From JACDET01 sp035568375 (GTDB lineage: Bacteria > Patescibacteriota > Microgenomatia > Levybacterales > UBA12049), in assembly GCA_035568375.1 (NCBI GenBank), contig DATMOG010000106.1:1-20243 (forward strand): a stretch of 20,243 bases of DNA. Direction: 5' to 3'. Below the pieces are notes generated by a model that was not told where the DNA came from, did not search any database, and was given only the letters and a program-made list of their open reading frames with translations. This document shows, one piece after another, positions 8,801 through 15,352 of this stretch (within the stretch, counting starts at the first letter, position 1; each line of letters begins with the position of its first letter). A program made the position numbers and the translations under genes.

Positions 8801-9038
8801 CATCTTTATCTTTAAGAGATCTTTTCGCGACATAAATTTCACAACCAATGATTGGTTTTATACCGGCATCAAGACAAGCTTTGTAGAACTTAATTGTGCC
8901 GTACATGTTCCCGTGATCTGTGATAGCAATCGCTTTCATCCCAAGTCCGCGAGCATATTCAACCATATTTTTAGTTTTTTGAAGACCATCGAGTAATGAA
9001 TATTCTGTGTGGTTATGAAGATGAACAAAATCAGCCAT
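5796..9038 (-). CDS. dnaE: DNA polymerase III subunit alpha (DnaE) with intact PHP domain
   Basis: Replicative DNA polymerase, 1080 residues. Order of domains: PHP (1-about 280), palm with catalytic Asp402 and Asp404 in PDIDLDF and a third acidic residue in the KMDFLGLRNL segment, fingers with the YGVLTYQDDV and GYGFNKAHA motifs, tandem HhH region, a clamp-binding motif QKSLF at 917-921, and a C-terminal OB fold (about 985-1070). It ends soon after the OB fold, so the long tau-binding tail of the E. coli protein is reduced. All nine PHP metal ligands appear to be present (His8, His10, Asp17, His42, Glu67, His88, Cys138, Asp207, His209), unlike in E. coli, so it may proofread by itself. The start follows a near-consensus promoter with almost no leader and no Shine-Dalgarno sequence. 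Confidence 0.98.
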   Translation of the reverse strand: MADFVHLHNHTEYSLLDGLQKTKNMVEYARGLGMKAIAITDHGNMYGTIKFYKACLDAGIKPIIGCEIYVAKRSLKDKDGAQDKEYNHLILLAENETGYKNLMKIVTVSHLEGYYYKPRVDLKLLEQYHEGLICLSACVNGYVSEPFLRNEDSLAEERAIKLSQIFGSEHFYLELQQHIDVPPQKIVNQKLVQLSKKLGLPIVATNDNHYTSKDDAEAQEILLCVQTQTTILDKKRKLSMVSSPDFYIKTAEEMEKLFIDLPDAIDNANKIAERCNVEITLGKWHMPIFEVPDDMTITEYLTKLVYEGAKKRYNELSPAIKERIDYELSVIIKKKYETYFLVVADFVNWAKDNGIAVGPGRGSAAGSVVSYALKITDADPFFFNLPFERFLNPLRPSAPDIDLDFADTRREEVIEYVTKKYGKDKVAQIITFGTMEAKGSVRDTGRALGMPYVGPDRISKMIPPGWQGHGMTIENALQQSPDLKRAYDSEPETKRLLDLAKKLEGVARHASIHAAGVVIADKPLTEYTPLQKETNGEKIVTQYDMYTVGEDGVGLLKMDFLGLRNLTIIEECLKFTKENQGKEIDLNKVDLEDKKTYKLLSEGETTGIFQLESTGMRRYIKELKPTTIFDLQAMVALYRPGPMAIIPEFIKRKHNPSLITYPDPRLKDILKQSYGVLTYQDDVLLTAIALAGYSWLEADKFRKAMGKKITSEMKKQKELFTKGCVENGLTPKRAEEFFELIAPFAGYGFNKAHAACYAIIAFRTAYLKANHPVEFMTALLTAESRGTSGPIKNEKVAQAVLECKRLDIPVLLPDINKSQSDFSIEDRTKIRFGISAIKNVGDAAIQNIIEARKEKIFISFQDFCLRVNLSTINKKTMESLIKAGSMDSFGNRASMLVAFPEIVLKINQIKKQKADGQKSLFDDDLVDNDAIDFNLTEIEDFTDEEKLQFEKEFLGIYLTSHPHLEKLSYLKSFGALDFEELETKQEGIRIRIGGILDNVKRIFTKKGSEMAFLSLVDEKGLAIECVVFPKTFEIYKNILIKDSVVVLDGKLDTKNDKPTILVDTVTQIDTLLLDLPSNSN

Positions 9039-9050
9039 TAAAGTATTACT

Positions 9051-9079
9051 ATTATAGAGTTCTTAAAGGATATTGTCGA
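9051..9079 (-). promoter_or_regulatory. Near-consensus sigma70 promoter for dnaE
   Basis: On the minus strand TCGACA (9079-9074; 5 of 6), a 17-bp spacer and a perfect TATAAT (9056-9051). The expected transcription start near 9044 leaves only about five or six nucleotides before the dnaE ATG at 9038, and those carry no ribosome-binding site. The mRNA is predicted to be almost leaderless. This is the strongest promoter I can read here, and it may also feed the atp genes downstream. No terminator is visible in the 58-bp gap after gatB. Confidence 0.75.
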
Positions 9080-9096
9080 GTGTACATCTATTTCGT

Positions 9097-10413
9097 TTAT
9101 GATGTTTTTTTCTTAATTGTTTCTAATATGAGTTTCGTATCTACCTTTTTACCGATTTTTTTCATGGTTTTGCCTAGTAGAAACATAAGTGAAGCCTCTT
9201 TGCCATTTTTATAATCTGTGACAGCTTTTTCATTTTCAGAGATTACTTCATCAATAAATGTAACCAATTGGGTTTCATCAATTGATGAAACTTGTTTGTC
9301 TATTGCAATTTGTCTTAATAATTCTTCAGGATCGATTTCTACATAATTAATTTTTTTGTTGATAATCCAATTTGCGATGCTTTTTGCGTCGAGATCTTTT
9401 GTTTTATTTTTGATTACTTTTTCAAAATAATCTGCAAATGATTTTTCTCTTGTTAAAATTTCTGCATTGTAAGCAGGGAGAGCATAGTCTTTTTCGAATC
9501 GTTTCTGTTTTTTATCCGGCAATTCTGGTATTTCCATCTGCAGTTCATCGATTTTATTTTGCGATATGACAATTGGAGGAATATCTGGCTCAGGGAAATA
9601 ACGATAGTCATGAGCTTCTTCTTTTGATCTTTGAGAAAAAGTTTTTTGTTTATTTTCATTCCATCCTCGAGTTTCTTGTGCAGGTTTTTCATTATTTTCT
9701 AAGATCTCTTGTTGGCGCTCAATCTCAAAATTAATAGCCTTTTCAACAAATTTAAATGAGTTGATATTTTTTACCTCAACTTTATAATTAGGAAGTTTGC
9801 CTAATTCTGTTGTTAATGAAATATTTGGCTCTAAACGCATTTCCCCTTTTTCCATATCGGCGTTTGCGACATCAAGATAGCGGACAATTTGTTGTAGTTT
9901 TTCTAAATATTCTTTGACATCAGTCGCATTATCAAAATCCGGCTCCGTTACAATTTCAACAAGTGGTACACCGCTTCGATTAAAATCAATCAGACTCACT
10001 TTTTTTCTATCAATTTCTTGATGTGATAGTTTTCCGGTATCTTCTTCCATGTGGACACGGTTGATATGCACTATTTTGCCGCTTCTTAATTGGATAAAGC
10101 CATTTTTTCCAAATGGTAAATCATACTGACTGATTTGATAACCTTTTGCCAGATCGGGATAAAAATAGTTTTTTCTATCAAATTTTGAATACTTGTTTAT
10201 TTTACAGTTTAATGCGAGTGCAATTTTGATGCACCATTCGATGGCAAGTTTGTTTGGTATTGGTAATGCTCCTGGGAGTCCGAGACAGACAGGACAGGTA
10301 TGAGAATTTGGTTCTTTGCCAAAGTAGTCAGCAAGACAAGAGCAAAACATTTTGCTTTTTGTTTTTAATTCTACGTGAACTTCAAGTCCTATAACCGGTG
10401 TATATTTACTCAT
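9097..10413 (-). CDS. gatB: Asp/Glu-tRNA(Asn/Gln) amidotransferase subunit B
   Basis: Kinase and tRNA-binding subunit of GatCAB. It phosphorylates the Glu (or Asp) mischarged on tRNA-Gln (or tRNA-Asn) so that it can be amidated. The 438-residue protein starts with the family signature VIGLEVHVELKT and has a four-cysteine zinc site (Cys24, Cys26, Cys40, Cys43, with CPVCLGLPGALP). The cradle core follows (NRSGVPLVEIVTEPD; GEMRLEPNISL; EVKNINSFKFVEKAINFEIERQ), and the helical YqeY-like C-terminal tail is complete. It is somewhat shorter than the usual 470-480 residues, mostly through compact linkers. The ATG overlaps the gatA stop as ATGA, so translation is coupled. Presence of GatCAB implies that Gln-tRNA or Asn-tRNA, or both, are made indirectly. 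Confidence 0.97.
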   Translation of the reverse strand: MSKYTPVIGLEVHVELKTKSKMFCSCLADYFGKEPNSHTCPVCLGLPGALPIPNKLAIEWCIKIALALNCKINKYSKFDRKNYFYPDLAKGYQISQYDLPFGKNGFIQLRSGKIVHINRVHMEEDTGKLSHQEIDRKKVSLIDFNRSGVPLVEIVTEPDFDNATDVKEYLEKLQQIVRYLDVANADMEKGEMRLEPNISLTTELGKLPNYKVEVKNINSFKFVEKAINFEIERQQEILENNEKPAQETRGWNENKQKTFSQRSKEEAHDYRYFPEPDIPPIVISQNKIDELQMEIPELPDKKQKRFEKDYALPAYNAEILTREKSFADYFEKVIKNKTKDLDAKSIANWIINKKINYVEIDPEELLRQIAIDKQVSSIDETQLVTFIDEVISENEKAVTDYKNGKEASLMFLLGKTMKKIGKKVDTKLILETIKKKTS

Positions 10414-11819
10414 AGATTTGGTTTCTTTAGATATAATGGGTTCTCTTGTTGATATTTATGAGCTGTATTGAGAATTTTTTCTTCTGAAAATTGTGGGCCG
10501 ATGATTTGCATGCCGATTGGTAGTCCTGCTTTTGAGAATCCACAGGGGACATTAATTCCGGCAAGTCCAGCAATTGAGGAAGGTTCAACAAGAACATCGG
10601 CTAACTCACCAAACATTGATTGGTCTTCAGATGCACCAATTGGAAGAGCTGTTGTTGGGCTTGTTGGTCCAATTATGAGATCAACATTATTAAAAGCCTG
10701 TTTAAAATCTTCAATAATAACCGTTCTTACTTTGAGTGCTTTATTATAGTATTGGTCGTAATAACCTGCCGACAGGGTATATGTACCAAGCATAATTCTG
10801 CGTTTTGCTTCATCTCCTAAGTATGAACGATCGTTGCCATATCGTATTCCATCGTATCGTGCCAAATTTGAAGAAACCTCTGCTCGTTGTAATATTGTAT
10901 ATACTGCAATTGCGTATTTCGGAGAGAAAAGGTGTATCTTTTTCAATTTCGCACCTAATTTTTCAAAAGTTTTTAACGCATTTTCAACACTTTCTTTTAC
11001 TTCCGGAGTGACACCTTCGAAATAATCATCAGCGACACCTAGAATTAAGCCATTAATAGCATTTGCAAGATTTTTGCGATAATCTGGCACTGAGTTTTGT
11101 CCGGTTGTTGCATCATGAGGGTCTTTGCCCGCTAGTACTTGTAAGATTAACGCACTATCTTCCACTGTTTTTGTTAGAGGACCTGGACTATCTAATGATG
11201 ATCCCATTGCCACGATACCATATCGACTGACTCGTCCATAGGTTGGTTTTAATCCAACAATGCCGCACCAGCTAGCAGGTTGTCTGATAGAACCAGCAGT
11301 CTCTGATCCGATAGCCGCAATTGTCTCATCTGCTGCAACACTTGCTGCAGCGCCTCCTGATGAACCGCCTGGTAAATAATCTATATTCCATGGATTTTTT
11401 GATGGACCATAATCAGAAGTTTCTGTTGAAGAACCGTGTGCCCACGCATCCATGTTGGTTTTTCCTAGCAATACCATCCCCGCATTTTTGAGTTTTCCAA
11501 CAACGGTTGCATCAAATGGAGGGATATAAGAATCAAGCACTTTACTGGAAGCAGTTGTTCTAATGCCTTTTGTTGAAAAGTTATCCTTGATGGAAAGGGG
11601 AATACCGAGTAGTGGAAGATCCAATCCTTTAGCAATTTTTTCATCTGCTTCTTTAGCATTTTGTAAAGCCTCTTCATTAGTAATAGTTACATAAGCTTTT
11701 ACTTTTGACTCAACTTGTTTAATCCTTTCCAAATATGCTTCGGTTAATTCAACTGATGAATATTTTTTATCTTTTAGATCTTGTTTTGCTTGCTTGATTG
11801 TTAATGATTTAATATCCAT
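10410..11819 (-). CDS. gatA: Asp/Glu-tRNA(Asn/Gln) amidotransferase subunit A
   Basis: Amidase subunit of GatCAB, which hydrolyses glutamine and channels the ammonia to GatB. The 469-residue protein is full length and carries the amidase-signature Ser-cisSer-Lys triad: Lys78 in GIPLSIKDNF, cis-Ser153 in GGSSGG, and nucleophile Ser177 in GSETAGSIRQPA. The substrate-pocket strand CGIVGLKPTYGRVSRYG is intact. It lies 7 bp after a histidine phosphatase gene and overlaps gatB by 4 bp. No Shine-Dalgarno sequence is seen; a TATAAT overlaps the preceding stop codon 6 nt before the ATG. The separation of gatC from gatA by two unrelated genes is unusual, since gatC-gatA-gatB are normally contiguous. 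Confidence 0.98.
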   Translation of the reverse strand: MDIKSLTIKQAKQDLKDKKYSSVELTEAYLERIKQVESKVKAYVTITNEEALQNAKEADEKIAKGLDLPLLGIPLSIKDNFSTKGIRTTASSKVLDSYIPPFDATVVGKLKNAGMVLLGKTNMDAWAHGSSTETSDYGPSKNPWNIDYLPGGSSGGAAASVAADETIAAIGSETAGSIRQPASWCGIVGLKPTYGRVSRYGIVAMGSSLDSPGPLTKTVEDSALILQVLAGKDPHDATTGQNSVPDYRKNLANAINGLILGVADDYFEGVTPEVKESVENALKTFEKLGAKLKKIHLFSPKYAIAVYTILQRAEVSSNLARYDGIRYGNDRSYLGDEAKRRIMLGTYTLSAGYYDQYYNKALKVRTVIIEDFKQAFNNVDLIIGPTSPTTALPIGASEDQSMFGELADVLVEPSSIAGLAGINVPCGFSKAGLPIGMQIIGPQFSEEKILNTAHKYQQENPLYLKKPNL

Positions 11820-11825
11820 AGATAT

Positions 11826-11831
11826 ATTATA
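11826..11831 (-). promoter_or_regulatory. Possible -10 box before gatA
   Basis: A perfect TATAAT on the minus strand that contains the TAA stop of the preceding phosphatase gene and lies 6 nt before the gatA ATG. No convincing -35 box stands 15-18 bp upstream, so it may be chance in AT-rich DNA. It is listed because the same arrangement recurs at gatC. Confidence 0.25.
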
Positions 11832-12465
11832 CTGTTATTTGTTCATCTTTTCTTGAGACTAATCCGTGCATCTCTTTTATAAAGAATTCAACCCCATCTG
11901 ATTCTAATTTCAAATAACCTCCATTAATAAAGCGCATTGTATCAAATTTTTCATAAGTCATAAAACCTAAATGTATTATAAGTATTCTGAGAACTCCACT
12001 ATGTGTTGCGGCAAGAATATTTTTGTTGGGATATGTAATAGCTGTTTCTCTGAGAAAGGTAATTATTCTTGCTGCAAATTCGTCATCATTTTCTGCCTCT
12101 GGTGCAATTCTCATTTTTTTCCGTTCCTCTATAGTCAGCGCGCGCAACAACTTTTCATATGTTAATAATATATTTGAAGGTTTCCCTTCAAGGGAACCAA
12201 ATTTTCTTTCGCGTAATTTTTTTGTTGCCTGGACGGCAAGTTTATGTTCAAGTGCGATAATTTCTGCGGTTCGTTTTGCTCGTAAAAGATCTGAAGAGAA
12301 AACAAGATCGAATTCTATATTTTTAAACTGTTGAGCAACTTTTTTTGCTTGTTCTTCGCCCGTTTCGTTCAACTGAATATCAGTTTGACCTTGGAGAATG
12401 CGTTTTTTATTCCAGTCAGTTTCTCCATGACGAACAAGATAAAATGTTGTTAAGTTATTCTTCAT
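11827..12465 (-). CDS. Histidine phosphatase family protein (copy 2 of a tandem pair)
   Basis: Member of the phosphoglycerate-mutase-like (histidine phosphatase) superfamily. The 212-residue protein has the catalytic LVRHGET motif (phosphate-accepting His13), the FSSDLLRAKRTAEII segment and the second catalytic histidine in AATHSG. Family members include phosphoglycerate mutase, alpha-ribazole phosphatase and broad phosphatases; the sequence does not decide the substrate. Length is closer to the GpmB/CobC-like phosphatases than to true mutases. It is clearly paralogous to the gene just before it. The frame has ATGs at 12471 and 12465; GAGG stands 2 nt before the first and 8 nt before the second, so I chose 12465. 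It overlaps the upstream paralog by 11 bp and is followed by gatA. Confidence 0.85.
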   Translation of the reverse strand: MKNNLTTFYLVRHGETDWNKKRILQGQTDIQLNETGEEQAKKVAQQFKNIEFDLVFSSDLLRAKRTAEIIALEHKLAVQATKKLRERKFGSLEGKPSNILLTYEKLLRALTIEERKKMRIAPEAENDDEFAARIITFLRETAITYPNKNILAATHSGVLRILIIHLGFMTYEKFDTMRFINGGYLKLESDGVEFFIKEMHGLVSRKDEQITV

Positions 12466-13120
12466 TATCATATCCTCGATTTCGTGTGATGCCGTATTGG
12501 CTAATTATCTGGTATTTTTTGCCATCTGTCTCTATGACAAAATATCCACCATTTTTAATTGTACCGCCTTTCAGTTCATCATATTTTGCAAATTTTTCGT
12601 TTATTAAAAATGATCGCATCACATAACCATGACTCACTACGAGAATATTTTTATTTGAGTAAGATGGAATGATTTCATTTAAGAATTTTTTAAACCGTTT
12701 TGCCACATCCTGACCACTTTCACCATGAGGAAAATATTTAAATGCGAATTTTTCTTTTTCGTTAAGTTTTTCAAGAGATTTTTCAATTTTCCATTTTTGT
12801 TTTTTTGACATGTGTTCACCGAAAAATCTTTCACGGATTGTGTGAATAGTTATTATTGGCAAATGATAATGAGGAGCGATTATTTCAGCTGTTTCTTTTG
12901 CCCGTAAAAGATCTGATGAAAAAATTGCCGTAAAGTTGATTTTTTTTAACCGTTGAACAATTTTTTGTGCCTGTTCTCGACCTTTTGGTGTTAATGAACT
13001 TCCTAATTCTCCAAAATGTGAAGCAGGTTTGTTTGGGTTTTCGTGAGCATATACATTACTTTCTGATTCCCCATGCCTGATGACATAAATTGTTATCACA
13101 TTTTTTTTCTTTTTACTCAT
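12455..13120 (-). CDS. Histidine phosphatase family protein (copy 1 of a tandem pair)
   Basis: Second member of the histidine phosphatase superfamily in the gat operon, 221 residues. It has VIRHGES (His16), FSSDLLRAKETAEIIAPHY, an acidic loop FPHGESGQDVAKRF, and the second histidine in VVSHGYV. The stretch SSDLLRAK-x-TAEIIA is nearly identical to that of its downstream neighbour, so the pair probably arose by tandem duplication and then diverged. This copy has an extra lysine-rich segment in its cap (about 100-125). I start it at the ATG at 13120, which overlaps gatC by 8 bp; an ATG at 13135 would add five residues inside gatC. The substrate cannot be told from sequence. Its placement between gatC and gatA makes co-expression with the amidotransferase likely but proves no functional link. 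Confidence 0.84.
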   Translation of the reverse strand: MSKKKKNVITIYVIRHGESESNVYAHENPNKPASHFGELGSSLTPKGREQAQKIVQRLKKINFTAIFSSDLLRAKETAEIIAPHYHLPIITIHTIRERFFGEHMSKKQKWKIEKSLEKLNEKEKFAFKYFPHGESGQDVAKRFKKFLNEIIPSYSNKNILVVSHGYVMRSFLINEKFAKYDELKGGTIKNGGYFVIETDGKKYQIISQYGITRNRGYDNEE

Positions 13121-13397
13121 TATCCAAAATTGCATCTACCACAAAAAAACCTTTATGATATTTTTTTGTATTTGATAACGCTTGTTCTTGAGTTAATGAC
13201 TGGCTAGGTTTGTCTTCACGGGTAACATTTTCGAGTCCTGTGACATGAGCTGTTGGTTGTACTTTTTCAGTATCTACTTCTTGAAGTTTATCAATATAGG
13301 TGAGGGTTTCATTCAACTGTTTTTCTAATTTTTTTTCATCCTCTTTCGTAATAGAAAGATTCGCAAGTTTTGCAATGTGAGTAATATCGAGCTTCAT
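13113..13397 (-). CDS. gatC: Asp/Glu-tRNA(Asn/Gln) amidotransferase subunit C
   Basis: Small subunit that wraps around the GatA-GatB interface and stabilises the amidotransferase. The 94-residue protein has the family pattern: N-terminal helix with ITHIAKLANLSITKEDEKKLEKQL, a second helix with LTYIDKLQEVDTEKVQPTAHV, an extended segment with REDKP, and a C-terminal strand FFVVDAIL (typically F-V-P-x-V-L). It begins 8 bp after gatD and ends 8 bp inside the first histidine phosphatase gene. A good promoter overlaps the end of gatD, with the expected transcription start at or next to this ATG. No Shine-Dalgarno sequence at normal spacing is present, which agrees with leaderless initiation. Confidence 0.95.
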   Translation of the reverse strand: MKLDITHIAKLANLSITKEDEKKLEKQLNETLTYIDKLQEVDTEKVQPTAHVTGLENVTREDKPSQSLTQEQALSNTKKYHKGFFVVDAILDNE

Positions 13398-13404
13398 GAA
13401 GGTT

Positions 13405-13434
13405 ATTATACTCCAATTCCAAGCCGATTGGCAA
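13405..13434 (-). promoter_or_regulatory. Candidate promoter for gatC inside the end of gatD
   Basis: On the minus strand TTGCCA (13434-13429; 5 of 6), an 18-bp spacer and a perfect TATAAT (13410-13405). The -10 box contains the gatD stop codon TAA. Seven nucleotides separate it from the gatC ATG, so the transcript should begin at or beside the start codon. Confidence 0.5.
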
Positions 13435-14164
13435 TTGTTTGCTTCGCTTTTTGTTCTAGTGAATCATCAAGCTGTTCAAGTTCAATTTGACTGTTATATT
13501 TTAATTCCAATGCCTTTGTAATAAGCCAATCAGCGACTTGAGGATTTTTAGGAAGCAGAGGACCATGCAAGTAGCTTCCAATTGCGTTTTTGTAGATTAC
13601 ACCTTCTGTACCATCTTTACCGTTGTTCCCAAATCCTTTAATTATTTTTGCAAAAGGTTTGGCAGTTTTGCCAAGATATGTTCGACCACCATGATTCTCG
13701 AAGCCTACTAGATATGGGTTATTAAGATTATTAGTTTCTATTTTTGCCACGACGTTACCGATGAGACGATTTTCTTTTGAACCAGTGTGTTTAGAAACTA
13801 TATCAAAAATTCCAAGTCCCTCGATGCGTTTTTCTTTTGCTGGTTCATAATAATGTCCCATCAGTTGCGGCGCACCGCATACAAAAAGCGCAGGAATGCC
13901 ATTCTCAATAAGTGTTTTGATTATTTTTTTCTTTAGTTGTAAATCTTTCATAACGATTTCCTGTTCTCGATCCTGTGCACCTCCACCGAAAAGTAAATCG
14001 ATAGTTTTAATTTTATTTTCAGGAGTTGTTTTATCTATATTTACAATTTCAGTTTTAATTCCTCGCCATTCACAGCGTTTTTGTAACACGAGAATGTTTC
14101 CTTTATCACCGTAGGTACTCATGAGTTGTGGATATAACCAACCAATTATTATTTGTTTATTCAT
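13406..14164 (-). CDS. gatD: Lipid II isoglutaminyl synthase, glutaminase subunit (GatD-type)
   Basis: CobB/CobQ-like class I glutamine amidotransferase of 252 residues. With MurT it amidates the alpha-carboxyl of D-Glu in lipid II, making D-isoglutamine in peptidoglycan. Visible features are the N-terminal LYPQLMSTYGDKGNI signature, a nucleophile Cys96, Arg133 (equivalent to the substrate arginine of the staphylococcal enzyme), GFENHGGRTYLG, and catalytic His200 in SYLHGPLLPKNP. The nucleophile elbow reads VCGAPQLMG; most relatives have CGGYQ or CGGFQ, so Ala-Pro here is unusual. The third triad residue is supplied by MurT. The gene overlaps the HD-domain gene by 8 bp and is separated from murT by two genes. 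It should not be confused with archaeal Glu-tRNA amidotransferase GatD, which is an unrelated asparaginase-like protein. Confidence 0.92.
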   Translation of the reverse strand: MNKQIIIGWLYPQLMSTYGDKGNILVLQKRCEWRGIKTEIVNIDKTTPENKIKTIDLLFGGGAQDREQEIVMKDLQLKKKIIKTLIENGIPALFVCGAPQLMGHYYEPAKEKRIEGLGIFDIVSKHTGSKENRLIGNVVAKIETNNLNNPYLVGFENHGGRTYLGKTAKPFAKIIKGFGNNGKDGTEGVIYKNAIGSYLHGPLLPKNPQVADWLITKALELKYNSQIELEQLDDSLEQKAKQTIANRLGIGV

Positions 14165-14816
14165 TTTTTCTTTCTTTTTCGTTTAGCGTATTGTAATATT
14201 CCTGAATTTCTGGTCGAACACGATGCAGTTGTTTTGCTTTTGAGATCTTTCGTCTCGATATATTTTCTAATTCTTCACGTAATGATTTAAGAAACGAATC
14301 AAATGTAAAATAGTCTATTTTATACAGTCCGTGTATATCATAATCATTTTGATCCCATGTTTTTATATCTGAAATATTATGCTGAAGCGTAGATTCAAAT
14401 TTGTCAATTGCTTGTGTAACTTTTGCTTCTATTGTTTGTTTTTTTTCATATTCTGTAAATAATGCTACTATTTCTTGTTTTGTATTTAATGGTAAGTTTA
14501 TTACCAATTGTTCTAATGCTTTTTTTTCTAGCTCTTTTTTATTTATTCTTTCTTTAGTAGCAAATGCAGGAATATCACCGATAATTGTTTCAGCTAGATC
14601 ATGTATGATAAGCATTTTAAGTACTTTCAATTGATCTATTTTTATTTTTAATTGATCAAAAAGCGAAATAGCAATTAGACAAAGCATCCAACTATGTTCA
14701 GCGCTGCTTTCTTGACGATTGCTATTGCTTGTCCATGAATGACGCATTGTTGTTTTTAATTTTTCAGCTTCGACAAAAAATGAGATGAGAGTATTTGTTA
14801 TTTGTTGCTTTTTCAT
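14157..14816 (-). CDS. HD-domain hydrolase, probable 5'-deoxynucleotidase (YfbR/HDDC2-like)
   Basis: Metal-dependent HD-superfamily hydrolase of 219 residues. The ligand set is complete: His41 in SSAEHSW, His72-Asp73 in IIHDLAE, and Asp138 in AIDKFES, with Glu76 where YfbR has its catalytic glutamate. The RHSW and DIPAF segments also fit the YfbR/HDDC2 group, whose E. coli member removes phosphate from deoxynucleoside monophosphates. The C-terminal 70 residues are extended and highly charged and give no further clue. It overlaps the upstream nucleotide pyrophosphatase by 4 bp (ATGA) and has AAGGA 9 nt before the ATG. Following a pyrophosphatase that releases NMPs, it could dephosphorylate them, giving a two-step clean-up of damaged nucleotides; this pairing is an inference. 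Confidence 0.82.
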   Translation of the reverse strand: MKKQQITNTLISFFVEAEKLKTTMRHSWTSNSNRQESSAEHSWMLCLIAISLFDQLKIKIDQLKVLKMLIIHDLAETIIGDIPAFATKERINKKELEKKALEQLVINLPLNTKQEIVALFTEYEKKQTIEAKVTQAIDKFESTLQHNISDIKTWDQNDYDIHGLYKIDYFTFDSFLKSLREELENISRRKISKAKQLHRVRPEIQEYYNTLNEKERKNE

Positions 14817-15352
14817 GTTTCCAATTCCTTTTTCATTTTTTCTAATGCGATGCGTCTAATATTTATCTTATCAAGTTCTCTATCTGTCATTTCTGCATGA
14901 GTTTTTGTTTTGCCTTCTGGAATAAAAATACTATCCCAGCCAAATCCATTCTGTCCTCGTGGTTTTTTTGCAATTGAACCATTAGATTTCCCTTCAAAAA
15001 AGGATATTTTTCCATGATCATACATTCCAAAAAGAACAATTGCAGTTGCAGTTCTGTTATCGTCTGTAATTGAGTTACAAAGTTCCTTTGGACCAAGCTC
15101 TTGCAAAAACCATTTAATAAAAGGTCCTGGGAGTTTCCCAAGTGAATGAAATATTAATGATGTGTCTTCTACTAATACAGGTTTTTGTAAAATTCTATAT
15201 GCTTCTTTCAGTTTATGTTCAACGACTTCTTTAATATTAAGTGATTGTATTTCAACAAGATCAAGTTTTTTATGTTCAAGAGGAATGTGGGTATATTTTT
15301 GTGTCCATTTTACTTTATTGAGATTCCCTGTAATAAATGTAAGAGAATTCAT
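14813..15352 (-). CDS. Non-canonical purine NTP pyrophosphatase, ITPA-like
   Basis: Ham1/RdgB/ITPA family enzyme of 179 residues that hydrolyses dITP, XTP and similar damaged nucleotides to monophosphates. Seen: N-terminal FITGNLNKV, VEDTSLIF with metal-binding Asp63, LPGPFIKWFL at 74-83, and GFGWDSIFIPEG at 136-147. The VEDTSL and LPGPFIKWFL stretches resemble eukaryotic ITPA (VEDT-L, LPGPYIKWFL) more than E. coli RdgB (DDSGL, PGVYSARY). The usual C-terminal SHR motif is replaced by Asn164-Ile165-Arg166, so the conserved His is missing although the Arg is kept. It overlaps murT and the HD gene by 4 bp each, and AAGGA lies 7 nt before the ATG. The family is certain; whether the lost His changes specificity is open. 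Confidence 0.92.
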   Translation of the reverse strand: MNSLTFITGNLNKVKWTQKYTHIPLEHKKLDLVEIQSLNIKEVVEHKLKEAYRILQKPVLVEDTSLIFHSLGKLPGPFIKWFLQELGPKELCNSITDDNRTATAIVLFGMYDHGKISFFEGKSNGSIAKKPRGQNGFGWDSIFIPEGKTKTHAEMTDRELDKINIRRIALEKMKKELET

